This document shows, in pieces, positions 1-8,306 of a stretch of 64,000 nucleotides of DNA. The notes under the pieces are model-generated. The model made no database searches and was not told the DNA's origin. It saw nothing but the letters and a program-made list of their open reading frames with translations. This stretch comes from Flaviflexus huanghaiensis (GTDB taxonomy: Bacteria > Actinomycetota > Actinomycetes > Actinomycetales > Actinomycetaceae), in NCBI RefSeq assembly GCF_014118685.1, contig NZ_JACFAK010000004.1, forward strand, positions 62,001 to 126,000. Reading direction: 5' to 3'. Each line of letters opens with the position of its first letter. The stretch's first letter is position 1. The position numbers were made by a program, and so were the translations under genes.

Positions 1-128
1 CAATCTTCAATCTCATGATCGTCGGCTACGCCTATAAGGTTGCTGTCGAACTCATCCTTCTGCCAGTCACCTACCGCGTCGTCGCCATCGTGAAGCAGAG
101 GGAACCGAACTACGAGGAGATCGCGTGA
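1..128 (+). CDS. yhhQ: Queuosine precursor transporter (YhhQ/QueT-type), C-terminal end
   Basis: Only the last 41 codons are present; the reading frame enters from the left edge (first full codon at base 3) and stops at TGA 126-128. The visible tail has the Y-x-Y-K, L-L-P-V-T-Y and K-x-R-E-P-N-Y-E pattern that ends membrane transporters of the YhhQ family, which import queuine or preQ1/preQ0. The stop overlaps the GTG start of tgt in a GTGA arrangement, which implies translational coupling. Transporter plus tgt fits salvage of a queuosine precursor; no de novo queuosine gene is seen in this window. The family call rests on a short tail and the context. Confidence 0.7.
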   Translation, partial: IFNLMIVGYAYKVAVELILLPVTYRVVAIVKQREPNYEEIA

Positions 129-1357
129 CATTCACTGTCGAAGCCCGCCTGGACGGCCTCGGCCGGGCGGGAACCCTCACGACCCCGCACGGCGTCATCG
201 AGACCCCGGCCTTCATCCCCGTCGGCACGAAAGCTACCGTCAAGGCGGTCCTTCCTGAGACGGTCAAGGAGCTCGGGGCGCAGGCGGTCCTCGCCAACGC
301 ATATCATCTATTCCTCCAGCCTGGCTCCGACATCGTTGACGCAGCAGGCGGACTCGGCCGATTCATGAACTGGCCGGGACCCACATTCACCGACTCCGGC
401 GGGTTCCAGGTAATGAGTCTCGGGACCGGGTATCAGAAGGTCCTGTCCGAGCAGTTCGCGGGCAAGGGTCAGAAGGGCCGGGACGGATCGGACCTCGAAG
501 TCGCTGAAAACAAGATTCGCCGCGCCCACGTGGACGACGATGGTGTGACCTTCCGGTCACACTTGGACGGGACTAAGCACCGCTTCACATCAGAGGTGTC
601 CATGCGGATCCAGCACGAGCTCGGGGCCGACATCATCTTTGCCTTCGACGAGCTCACAACTCTTCTCAATTCCCGCTCGTACCAAGTTGAAGCCCTCGAG
701 CGGACGCGGGAGTGGGCGGTGCGCTGCCTTATCTCCCACAAGAAGCTGACAGAAGAGCGGGCCGGTAAGCCCTATCAGCAACTGTTCGGCGTCATCCAGG
801 GCGCTCAATATGAGGACCTGCGCCGGAAAGCGGCACGGGACCTTGGTGCGATGGAGGTGGATGGCCAGTCGTTCGACGGGTTCGGCATCGGCGGGGCGCT
901 CGAGAAGGAAAACCTCGGCACGATTGTCGGGTGGGTGAGTGAGGAGCTTCCGGAGAACAAGGCGCGTCACCTGCTTGGCATCTCCGAACCAGACGACCTG
1001 TTCGCGGCTGTTGAGGCCGGCGCCGACACGTTCGACTGTGTTAATCCCTCCCGCGTGGCCCGCAATGCTGCGATTTATTCCCCGGACGGTCGGTTCAACG
1101 TCACCCGTTCAGAATTCAGGCGAAACTTCACCCCCCTCGTCGAGGACTGCGGTTGCTACACGTGCACCCATTACTCGAAGGCCTATCTCCACCACACGTT
1201 CAAGGCAAAGGAGATGATTTCTTCGACGCTCGCGACAATCCACAACGAGTACTACACCGTCCAGCTTGTTGATTCGATTCGACGTTCCATCATCGACGGC
1301 ACATTCGACGACCTCAAGAGCGAGACCCTCGGTAGGTTTTACGCGAAGAAGGCATAA
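125..1357 (+). CDS. tgt: tRNA-guanine (queuine) transglycosylase
   Basis: Exchanges G34 of tRNAs with GUN anticodons for a queuosine precursor. The protein has 410 residues, somewhat longer than the usual 370-390; the extra length lies in the loop around residues 100-150. The substrate-pocket motif DSGGFQ is at 90-95. The catalytic nucleophile is Asp304 in TFDCVNPSR. The zinc site is complete: Cys342, Cys344, Cys347 and His373. The GTG start overlaps the stop of the preceding transporter by 4 bp, so the two form an operon. All key residues are intact, so the enzyme should be active. Confidence 0.97.
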   Translation: MTFTVEARLDGLGRAGTLTTPHGVIETPAFIPVGTKATVKAVLPETVKELGAQAVLANAYHLFLQPGSDIVDAAGGLGRFMNWPGPTFTDSGGFQVMSLGTGYQKVLSEQFAGKGQKGRDGSDLEVAENKIRRAHVDDDGVTFRSHLDGTKHRFTSEVSMRIQHELGADIIFAFDELTTLLNSRSYQVEALERTREWAVRCLISHKKLTEERAGKPYQQLFGVIQGAQYEDLRRKAARDLGAMEVDGQSFDGFGIGGALEKENLGTIVGWVSEELPENKARHLLGISEPDDLFAAVEAGADTFDCVNPSRVARNAAIYSPDGRFNVTRSEFRRNFTPLVEDCGCYTCTHYSKAYLHHTFKAKEMISSTLATIHNEYYTVQLVDSIRRSIIDGTFDDLKSETLGRFYAKKA

Positions 1358-1714
1358 GAACCCGCCCGGGTGAAGCTCGACCGAATGAAAAAACGGGGGG
1401 GTAGTGTCCGATCCGAAGTGGGATTGTCTGTACTCATGGCGGCAGAAGACGAGATCGTTCTTCGGGTACCTGGGAGAGAACTCGTCGAGCGACTCTCGAA
1501 GTGCTTGATGTGGACTGCGATGAGAGAGTTGAACTGTCGCAACGTCGGCCAGGTCAACGTCGCACCCCAGTTGCGCATTCCGTTCGAGTAGCGTGAGAGC
1601 GTGCGGCAATAACCGGTGGCACGGAGCCGTGGCCGGAACTCTGCACGCTAACGACACCGAGGTCGCCCGGACCTCCTTTGAGACTTGGGCCGAATTTACG
1701 ATGGGAGTTACGTC
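1358..1714. other. Intergenic region without a supported gene
   Basis: A 357-bp gap between tgt and the DUF5996 gene. Open frames run through it on both strands, but none has a recognisable family or a good ribosome-binding site. A ribosome-binding-like GGGAG at about 1703-1707 belongs to the next gene. Confidence 0.5.
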
Positions 1715-2662
1715 ATGACGACGCAATCCAGATCCACCACCCCCGCATGGCCGAAACTGCGCGTAGAAGACTGGGGTCCCACACGCCAGACCCTCCACAT
1801 GTGGACCCAGGTTGTCGGTAAGGTCCGGTTAGCTCACGCGCCGCTTCTCAATCACTGGTGGCAGGTGCCGCTATATGTCAGTCCACGTGGTCTGACGACG
1901 TCGTCGATCCCTTACGGCACGAGAATCTTCGATATCGAATTCGACTTTATTGAACACCGCTTGGTCATCCGTACCGACGACGGCGCGTCACGCCACGTGG
2001 CGCTTGAACCGAAGCCTGTGGCCCAGTTCTACACCGAGGTCATGCACGCTCTCGAGGAGCTGGACCTCCCAACACAGATCAGTGCCAGCCCCAACGAAGT
2101 AGATCCGGCGATCCCTTTCGAGCAGAACTACGACGACGCATCATACGACGCCGAAGCAGCTCATCTGTTCTGGCGGCAACTCGTCCAAGCCGACCGCGTC
2201 ATTAATGAATTCCGCGCCCACTTCATCGGCAAGGTCAGCCCCGTGCACTTCTTCTGGGGCGCCTTCGACCTCGCGTGCACCCGCTTCTCCGGACGTACCG
2301 CTCCCACCCACCCGGGCGGCGCACCCAACTGCGGTGACTGGGTCATGGAGGAGGGATACTCCCGCGAACTGAGTAGCTGCGGATTCTGGCCCGGTGGTGG
2401 GGATGAGGGGGCGTTCTACGCCTACGCATATCCGGAACCGCAGGGTTTTGCCGACTATCCCATCAAGCCCGAGGGGGCGTTCTTCAGCAAGCAGGAGGGT
2501 GAATTCCTCCTGCCCTATGAGAAGGTGCGCACGGCGGCGGACCCCGACAAGACACTGATGGAGTTCCTCCACACGACGTATTCTGCGGCGGCCGACCTCG
2601 CCGACTGGGATCGGGCCGCGCTGGAGCAGGAGCCAACACGCTGGGACCACCTCCGGCGCTGA
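1715..2662 (+). CDS. DUF5996 family protein
   Basis: A 315-residue soluble protein of the DUF5996 family, whose biochemical function is unknown. Visible family traits are the W-x-x-T-x-x-T-L-H-M-W-x-Q-V-V-G-K N-terminal block, the H-F-F-W-G-A-F-D-L block in the middle and a C-terminal E-F-L-L-P-Y-E block. I chose ATG 1715, which is preceded by GGGAG at proper spacing, over an upstream in-frame TTG at 1685. There is no signal peptide or membrane segment. It stands alone between tgt and a PadR regulator. The family assignment is from memory of these conserved blocks. Confidence 0.8.
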   Translation: MTTQSRSTTPAWPKLRVEDWGPTRQTLHMWTQVVGKVRLAHAPLLNHWWQVPLYVSPRGLTTSSIPYGTRIFDIEFDFIEHRLVIRTDDGASRHVALEPKPVAQFYTEVMHALEELDLPTQISASPNEVDPAIPFEQNYDDASYDAEAAHLFWRQLVQADRVINEFRAHFIGKVSPVHFFWGAFDLACTRFSGRTAPTHPGGAPNCGDWVMEEGYSRELSSCGFWPGGGDEGAFYAYAYPEPQGFADYPIKPEGAFFSKQEGEFLLPYEKVRTAADPDKTLMEFLHTTYSAAADLADWDRAALEQEPTRWDHLRR

Positions 2663-3075
2663 GCGACCCTCGTCGACGACCAGTGATTCGAAGGTCCGGT
2701 GTAGCGCATGGGTAAGAGGGGACCTGGGCCTCCGGCCATAGAGGAACAGTCCTACTCCAACCTGGCTCTGCGCTTCCCAACATGTGACGCTCGCGGGAGA
2801 GGGCTCTCCGGCGAGCCGCGTCCGGGATATTCGTCAGGGCGGGAGTTTGCTCTCGTATGAAGCGTGTCGATACTCGTCTCGTGCGCCGTTGTAGGGCAGG
2901 CGATGTCTCATGGGGGCGTGAATCTGTCGATGCCAACCTGAGGGTACCGACCGCACCTAAAAAAAGACGGGCACGCGATGTCTCACGACGCGACGACCGG
3001 GGATTGTCGTGTCATCAAATCTTCGATCCACTCTGGCAGTTGACGCTCTCGGGATGTTAGGCTTTCGAGAAAGAT
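2663..3075. other. Intergenic region without a supported gene
   Basis: About 410 bp between DUF5996 and the PadR gene. I see no coding signal. The 11-bp string GCGATGTCTCA occurs twice, near 2899 and 2974, which may be a trace of mobile DNA. A −35-like TTGACG lies at 3040-3045 ahead of the PadR operator. Confidence 0.4.
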
Positions 3076-3089
3076 AACGATATATCGTT
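3076..3089. promoter_or_regulatory. PadR-type operator palindrome
   Basis: AACGATATATCGTT is a perfect 14-bp palindrome, 24 bp before the start codon of the PadR gene and just downstream of a TTGACG −35-like hexamer at 3040-3045. PadR regulators commonly bind AT-rich ATCGATATATCGAT-like palindromes in their own promoters, so this is probably an autoregulatory site. Confidence 0.65.
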
Positions 3090-3113
3090 GCTCTATCGGA
3101 AGGGAATGAATCC

Positions 3114-3653
3114 ATGTACGCGCACGACGAACAAATGAACTGGCGACAGCCCGGCTTCAAGCCATTTTTCGGAATGGCCCAGCAACTACAGGGCATGATG
3201 TCACCTCCAGCACAGCGGGCACGGCGCGGGGACGTACGTGCGGCAATCTTGCAACTGTTGCGTGAGGAGCCGATGCACGGTTATCAGATTATCGGCGAAC
3301 TGACCGAACGCAGTGGTGGCGCCTGGAGTCCGTCCGCCGGGTCGGTTTATCCAACGCTCCAGCAACTCGCCGACGAAAGACTCGTGGTCGCCGAAACGGT
3401 CGGCGGGAAAAAGGTGTATCACCTGACGGACGCCGGTATCGCGGCTGCGGAGCGGTACGGGGAACGCCCGTCGCCCTGGGATGAAGCCGCCGACACACCG
3501 GTCAACGGGACCGGCTACCACCGTGCCGCCTATAGGCTGGTACAGGCGATCGTTCAGGTCGGCACCTCCGGTTCACCCCGGCAGATGGCGGCCGGGGTGG
3601 AGATTCTATCCGAAGCGAGGAAACGCCTCTACGCGTTGCTTGCTGAAGACTGA
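3114..3653 (+). CDS. PadR family transcriptional regulator
   Basis: A 179-residue DNA-binding regulator. After a roughly 35-residue N-terminal extension comes the PadR winged helix: R-G-D-V-R-A-A-I-L-Q-L-L, then M-H-G-Y-Q-I-I (the typical PadR MHGYxI), then S-x-G-S-V-Y-P-T-L-Q-Q-L and a K-K-V-Y-H-L-T-D wing. A C-terminal helical region of about 70 residues would be the dimerisation part. ATG 3114 follows GGAAGGGA at good spacing. It lies 41 bp upstream of the ABC1-type kinase and is likely co-transcribed with it, so that gene may be its target. PadR proteins often sense small aromatic or antibiotic ligands; the ligand is unknown here. Confidence 0.93.
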   Translation: MYAHDEQMNWRQPGFKPFFGMAQQLQGMMSPPAQRARRGDVRAAILQLLREEPMHGYQIIGELTERSGGAWSPSAGSVYPTLQQLADERLVVAETVGGKKVYHLTDAGIAAAERYGERPSPWDEAADTPVNGTGYHRAAYRLVQAIVQVGTSGSPRQMAAGVEILSEARKRLYALLAED

Positions 3654-3694
3654 AGCGTTTCGCACAGTGCCGTGAGGCGATGACCGGGGGATAA

Positions 3695-5380
3695 ATGACA
3701 GACGCTGACCTTCGCGCGCGTTACCGCAAAATCGTGTTTTTCTTCGCGCGTGTGGTCGCGAATTTCGTGTGGTGGGAGATCGTCCTGCGTCGCCTCGGCT
3801 TGGGCGCGTGGTCGAACCGGACACGTGCTAAGCGCGGACGCCGCACCGCCGTGCGATTTCGTCGCCTTGCGGTGTCGATGGGCGGGCTGATGATCAAGGT
3901 CGGGCAGTTTCTTTCTGCCCGGCTCGACGTCCTACCAAGAGAGATCACCCAGGAGTTGTCTGGGCTCCAGGATGAGGTACCGCCCGAACACTTTGAGGAT
4001 TTGCGCCGAGTTGCCGATGCTGAGCTCCCGCACCCCCTCGAGGAACAGTTTGCTTGGGTCTCCGAGACGCCGCTTGCGGCGGCCTCGCTCGGCCAGGTCC
4101 ATCGTGCCAGACTCCACCCGCACGACGCGGCCGAGTATGGATTCACCGACGTTGTCGTGAAAGTGCAGCGGCCCAACATTCGCGAGATCGTCGAAACTGA
4201 TCTTGCTGCTCTGCGGCGGGTCGGCGGGTGGATGCAGCGGTACCGGCCAATCCGTGAACGGGCGGATGCGCCGGCCCTCGTCGAGGAATTCGCGGCAACG
4301 ACCTTACAAGAAATTGACTACCTTGCAGAAGCAAGCAATGCGGAGACGTTCGCCGCGAACTTTTCGCACAACCCGCAGGTTTCTGTGCCTTCTGTCGTAT
4401 GGGACCTAACTGGGCGTCGTGTGCTCACTCTCGAAGACGTTTCAGCAATCAAGCTGGGGGACAACGATGCGATCACCGCGGCGGGCGTCGACCGCGCTGA
4501 GGTCGCGAAGGTCCTTGCCGACACCTACCTCCAACAAATCCTCACCGACGGGTTTTTCCACGCAGACCCGCACCCGGGCAACCTGTTCGTTACCCCGTGC
4601 AGTGAGGCAGGTCCGGGAGAGCCTAAGTGGATCCTGACATTCATCGATTTCGGCATGATTGGCCGCGTGCCGGAAAATTTGCGAAGCGGATTGAGGGAGT
4701 TGCTCATCGGGGTCGGTCTTCGCGACAGCTCTCGTATGCTTGCTGGTTTGAAAGATCTCGACGTGCTACTACCCACCGCGGATCTGGCAAAGATCGAAGA
4801 GGCGGCGGAAAAAGTTTTTGAACGGTTCGCGGGGCTGCGCATGGATGAACTGCAGCAGATTCCCGAAGAGGAGATGGTGCGCTTCGCACTACAGTTCCGC
4901 GAGCTACTTTTCGAGTTGCCTTTCCAAATCCCGGAGGATCTCCTACTTCTGGGACGCTCGATCGGCATCCTGTCCGGGATTTGCACAGGCCTTGACCCGG
5001 AGTTCGACGTGTGGGCGACGATCACGCCATACGCGACTCAGCTTTTGAAAGATGAGCGTGAGAGCACGCCGCAGACGATCGTCAACGAGGTGATGACACT
5101 CGGGAAAGTCGCCCTCGGCCTGCCCCGGCGCGCTGACACGGTCCTCCGACTTGCTGAGCGCGGCGAGCTCAGGGTCGCAACACCGGTCTTGTCCGCGCAG
5201 ATGCGCCAGCTGCAACGATCGGCAATACGTATCAAGTCAGCCATCATTTTCGCTGCGCTTCTTGTTGCCGGAGCGGTGCTCTCGACGCCGGAGCCCGTCG
5301 TCGGGTGGGTCCTCATGGGGCTCTCCGTCATTCCGTTGGTCGCCTCGTTCTTCGGCGGTAGGCGTGGAACCATCACGTGA
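3695..5380 (+). CDS. ABC1/AarF/UbiB family atypical kinase-like protein
   Basis: A 561-residue membrane-associated member of the UbiB/Coq8 family. The diagnostic KxGQ motif is at residues 68-71, the alanine-rich loop AAASLGQ at 128-134, the ATP-site lysine at about 156, F-H-A-D-P-H-P-G-N near residue 288, and the metal-binding D-F-G near 316. Two hydrophobic segments at the C-terminus (about 505-555) should anchor it in the membrane. In organisms that make quinones these proteins support isoprenoid quinone synthesis or lipid homeostasis; the substrate in Gram-positives is not settled. It follows the PadR gene by 41 bp, suggesting PadR control. Confidence 0.9.
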   Translation: MTDADLRARYRKIVFFFARVVANFVWWEIVLRRLGLGAWSNRTRAKRGRRTAVRFRRLAVSMGGLMIKVGQFLSARLDVLPREITQELSGLQDEVPPEHFEDLRRVADAELPHPLEEQFAWVSETPLAAASLGQVHRARLHPHDAAEYGFTDVVVKVQRPNIREIVETDLAALRRVGGWMQRYRPIRERADAPALVEEFAATTLQEIDYLAEASNAETFAANFSHNPQVSVPSVVWDLTGRRVLTLEDVSAIKLGDNDAITAAGVDRAEVAKVLADTYLQQILTDGFFHADPHPGNLFVTPCSEAGPGEPKWILTFIDFGMIGRVPENLRSGLRELLIGVGLRDSSRMLAGLKDLDVLLPTADLAKIEEAAEKVFERFAGLRMDELQQIPEEEMVRFALQFRELLFELPFQIPEDLLLLGRSIGILSGICTGLDPEFDVWATITPYATQLLKDERESTPQTIVNEVMTLGKVALGLPRRADTVLRLAERGELRVATPVLSAQMRQLQRSAIRIKSAIIFAALLVAGAVLSTPEPVVGWVLMGLSVIPLVASFFGGRRGTIT

Positions 5381-5942
5381 TCAGGGTCCCTTCGATACAC
5401 GCCTCAGACTGTCAAGGACGGCGATAAGGGGGTATTCTCCTCGTCCGACAGGTCCCCGCGCGAGCTTGTCGGAGATCCGCGATGCGCACAGCGAACCATA
5501 CTCTGGCGACCGTGCCAGGGGTAGATGTTCCACACAGAAATTCATCCCCGGACCGTCGTGACGTCAAGCCTGAGAACTGGACTCAGGTAGGGTAGGCGAC
5601 CTTCATCGACGTCGCTGGATCCTGTTGAGACCCGTGCACTAAGTGATATCGGTTGTGAAAGGCCCGTTGCTATCGCGCCAAGTCCGTCACCTGAATGAGG
5701 AACTTGATGCTTCTAACGGCCGAGCACCTGCGACCAGCTCGCTCCCGCACGCCATGGGGTTGATGATCACCACTCAACTCGTACCGCATCTGCACTGAAT
5801 TCTGCAGAGCTCGCTGTGTACTTCTCCGTCGCGCGTGTGCGATTGCACCATAGGGCCGTAGACTCGCGGGGAAGCGAAGGGGATGCCTTGCAAAAGTTAA
5901 CCGCTAGGCCTACTCACACTCTCGACAGAAGGATGAGACGTT
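5381..5942. other. Intergenic region upstream of dcuA, no supported gene
   Basis: A 562-bp gap. No open frame in it has a recognisable product. An AAGGA ribosome-binding site near 5929-5933 serves the TTG start of dcuA. No clear promoter or anaerobic-regulator site could be assigned by eye. Confidence 0.45.
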
Positions 5943-6904
5943 TTGGTCTGGATACATCTACTCATCGTGTTGCTAGCAATCTTTCTGGGTGCCCGCTATG
6001 GCTCCATAGCGATCGGGTTTGCGGGAGGCTTGGGTGTCATCTTCCTTGGGATCACCGGTGCTTCCGTTACTCAGGACGATATTCCTTTTGATGTCATTGG
6101 AATCATCATGTCCGTCATCGCTGCTATCGCCGCGATGCAAGCTGCGGGCGGTATGGATTGGCTTGTCTCGTTGACGGACCGTTTGCTCCGCAAGAATCCG
6201 AAACGCATCACTCAATTGGCGCCGGCAGTCACGTACTTCCTTACGCTGTTCGCGGGCACGGGGCACACCGCATTTGCTGCGTTGCCTGTGATCGCCGAAG
6301 TGGCGAAGGAAAATAAGATCCGCCCATCTCGTCCGCTCTCCATCTCCGTCGTGGCGTCCCAGATGGCGATCACGGCGAGCCCGATATCGGCAGCCGTTGT
6401 TTTCATGGCGTCAATCCTGGAGCCGATGGGTGTGGGGTACCTCACCCTGCTGAGCATCTCCATTCCTTCAACATTCCTCGCTGTCATGTTGACGAGTTTC
6501 TTGGTCAACTTCCTCGGCAAGCCGCTCGAACAGGATCCCGTTTATCAAGAACGGATGGCGCGAGGACTGGTTCAGTTCAGAGGTGCGCACGAGTACGTCG
6601 GCAAGAAGGGTGCGAAAACGTCGGTGTTCATCTTCCTGGCGGCCATCATTTTGGTCGTGGTGTACGCAGCGTCGATTTCAGAGAATCTGCAGCTCATTGA
6701 GGATCCGACACTCCCTCGGAACGAGGCCATCATGTCGATCATGTTGGCGACCGCAATGGTGATCACCATCGTCACCAAGATCAAGCCTGCCGTCATTCTC
6801 AATATGCAGACCTTTAAGTCTGGAATGTCGGCTTCAGTTTGTGTTTTGGGTGTTGCCTGGTTGGGTACGACATTCGTCAATGAGCATATTGAGAGAATAG
6901 AAGC

Positions 6905-6910
6905 GCTAGC
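6905..6910. repeat. Target-site duplication, left copy (GCTAGC)
   Basis: GCTAGC borders the left inverted repeat and recurs at 7964-7969 on the other side. It contains the CTAG core often duplicated by IS481-family elements. Joining the flanks with one copy restores the dcuA frame exactly. Confidence 0.88.
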
Positions 6911-7868
6911 TGTAGTTCCTAGTGAGGTTGTGAACGCGGTCTGAGGGAGTCTGTCCTGCGATTCCGGTGTGGGGTCGGTGATGATTGTAGTGGTGGAGCC
7001 AGGTGCTGTATGTTGCGGCCCTGGCCTCGTCGCTTTCGTATAGCTGGGTGTAGGCCCACTCGGTGGCGAGAGTGCGGTTGAATCGTTCGACTTTCCCGTT
7101 GGTCTGGGGCCGATACGGCCGGGTTCGACGATGTTTCACTTGTGGTCCGAGCGCGGCTGCGAACGCTCGGGAGCGGTAACAGGACCCGTTATCGGTCATC
7201 ACCGCCGCAACGGTCACTCCGGCCTGGGCGAAGAACATGCGCGCTCGGTGCCAGAACGCGGCTGCTGTCTCTTTCTTCTCGTCGGCAAGGATCTCGGAGT
7301 AGGCCAGGCGTGAGTAGTCATCGACCGCGTGATGCAAGAACGCGTAACCCACTCCATGGCGACGGTTACGCTTGCCGTTGGCGCGTCCGAGCATGCGATG
7401 TCCACCACCGTCAGGGATACGGCCGAGTTTCTTGATGTCGACATGCACGAGCTCGCCCGGACGCCGTTTCTCGTAGCGCACGGGTCGAGGCTTACGGACC
7501 GGCAGCCCTGTTGCTTGATCGACATGCGCCAGCAGCGGCATCCGGTACCGGGCAAGGACGCGTTCGATCGTGGACCGCGGTATACCCAGGTGGTAGCTGA
7601 TCCGGTGCGGACCCCACCGGCGGGTGAACCGCAGGCTGATAACACGATGCTCGCGCCGCTTCGCAAGCCTCATGGGTGAGTGATGCGGGCGCGAGGAACG
7701 ATCCACGAGAGGTTCACCCGCGCGGTATCGGGACGCCCATTTCGACGCGGTTGCAGGCGAAACCTGGAACCGCTCCGCTGCGCGTCGGATCGACCATCCC
7801 TGATCGACAATCAGAGAAGCCAGGCGCTGCCTGCCCACAGGTGTCAATGGTGCGTTAGCGTGGGACAT
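6906..7868 (-). CDS. IS481 family transposase (DDE integrase-type)
   Basis: A 320-residue transposase: an N-terminal helix-turn-helix of the S-I-R-R-A-A-E-R-F-x-V-S-x-x-T-A-S-K-W type (about residues 25-50), a second W-G-P-H-R-I-S-Y-H-L-G helix region, then an rve-like DDE core with D in H-V-D-I-K-K-L-G, D in M-T-D-N-G-S-x-Y-R-S and E in N-G-K-V-E-R-F-N-R. ATG 7868 is preceded by GGAGG at 5-bp spacing. The terminal Ser codon is completed by, and the TAG stop lies wholly within, the duplicated target GCTAGC (stop at 6906-6908). It is opposite to dcuA. Intact, so presumably active. Confidence 0.95.
   Translation of the reverse strand: MSHANAPLTPVGRQRLASLIVDQGWSIRRAAERFQVSPATASKWASRYRAGEPLVDRSSRPHHSPMRLAKRREHRVISLRFTRRWGPHRISYHLGIPRSTIERVLARYRMPLLAHVDQATGLPVRKPRPVRYEKRRPGELVHVDIKKLGRIPDGGGHRMLGRANGKRNRRHGVGYAFLHHAVDDYSRLAYSEILADEKKETAAAFWHRARMFFAQAGVTVAAVMTDNGSCYRSRAFAAALGPQVKHRRTRPYRPQTNGKVERFNRTLATEWAYTQLYESDEARAATYSTWLHHYNHHRPHTGIAGQTPSDRVHNLTRNYS
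6911..6937. repeat. IS left terminal inverted repeat
   Basis: Begins TGTAGTTCCT and ends GTTGTGAACGC; it pairs with 7937-7963, with mismatches only at positions 11 and 13. Confidence 0.9.
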
Positions 7869-7927
7869 GAAGACCTCCGGTTACTGGATGCGAGCGTGGT
7901 AACCCACATCCTGCCGGAGGTCTTCAT
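7867..7927 (-). promoter_or_regulatory. Hairpin sequestering the transposase start site
   Basis: A perfect 14-bp inverted repeat (arms 7867-7880 and 7914-7927, loop 33 nt). In a minus-strand transcript the 3' arm holds the GGAGG ribosome-binding site and most of the ATG of the transposase. Any transcript starting upstream of 7927 would fold the start site into the stem, a fold-back inhibition layout like that known for IS10 and IS50. The 5' arm also carries an ATG opening a 26-codon out-of-frame leader that overlaps the transposase start. Confidence 0.7.
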
Positions 7928-7936
7928 CTAACTCGA

Positions 7937-7963
7937 GCGTTCACAACCTCCCGAGGAACTACA
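7937..7963. repeat. IS right terminal inverted repeat
   Basis: The reverse complement begins TGTAGTTCCTCGGGAGG; it matches the left end over 27 bp with two mismatches. Confidence 0.9.
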
Positions 7964-7969
7964 GCTAGC
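7964..7969. repeat. Target-site duplication, right copy (GCTAGC)
   Basis: Direct repeat of 6905-6910, directly after the right IS end; the dcuA sequence resumes at 7970. Confidence 0.88.
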
Positions 7970-8306
7970 GGGCAATACGCTGGAGAACTATCCCTGGACT
8001 CTCGCGATCGTTTTGTTCTTCGCAGCAGCACTCCTCTACTCGCAGGCAGCGACAACCAAAGCACTCATGCCAGTGGCACTCACACTTGGAGTTGGCCCGC
8101 TGGGTGCTATCGCTGCATTCCCCGCAGTTTCTGCCTTGTTTGTGCTCCCGACATACCCCACGTTGTTGGCTGCAGTGGAGATGGATGACACCGGATCGAC
8201 GCGAGTGGGGAAAGCCGTCTTCAACCATCCGTTCATGATCCCCGGGATTGTCAACATTGCTCTCGCCGTTGCTCTGGGATTCTTCTTCGGCAGTCTCATT
8301 TTGTAA
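7970..8306 (+). pseudogene. dcuA: Anaerobic C4-dicarboxylate carrier DcuA, 3' part
   Basis: Encodes the last ~110 residues of DcuA: the L-L-Y-S-Q-A-A-T-T-K-A-L-M-P segment, L-P-T-Y-P-T-L-L-A-A-V, M-D-D-T-G-S-T-R and the F-N-H-P-F-M-I-P-G terminal helix, all hallmark DcuA blocks, ending at TAA 8304-8306. It continues the frame of 5943-6910 exactly once the IS and one 6-bp target copy are removed (codons GAA GCG CTA GCG GGC). An internal ATG at 8013 could start a fragment, but it would not make a functional carrier. Confidence 0.92.

Larger units (their letters stand above)
5943..6944 (+). pseudogene. dcuA: Anaerobic C4-dicarboxylate carrier DcuA, 5' part, split by an IS
   Basis: Encodes the first ~323 residues of a DcuA/DcuB-type carrier, which exchanges fumarate, malate or aspartate for succinate during anaerobic growth. 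The hydrophobic N-terminus, the I-P-F-D-V-I-G-I-I-M segment and A-I-T-A-S-P-I-S-A-A-V-V are family-typical. Start TTG 5943 is chosen because AAGGA lies 9 bp upstream and the protein then aligns from its first residue with DcuA. From base 6911 the frame runs into the IS and adds a foreign tail of about ten residues to TGA 6942-6944. Removing the IS and one target copy restores one 434-residue frame, matching the normal ~433 of DcuA. Confidence 0.92.
6911..7963 (-). mobile_element. Complete IS481-family insertion sequence, 1,053 bp
   Basis: Both ends begin with TGT and form 27-bp inverted repeats with only two mismatches (6911-6937 and 7937-7963). The element is bounded by 6-bp GCTAGC direct repeats and carries one intact transposase on the minus strand. 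Its length and its CTAG-containing target fit the IS481 family. It interrupts dcuA. Perfect duplications and an intact transposase suggest a recent insertion. Confidence 0.94.

Noticed and set aside
1109-1798. Minus-strand open frame across the tgt end and gap, possible transposase scrap
   Set aside because: No recognisable motif, overlaps tgt in antisense and extends into DUF5996; not enough for an IS call.
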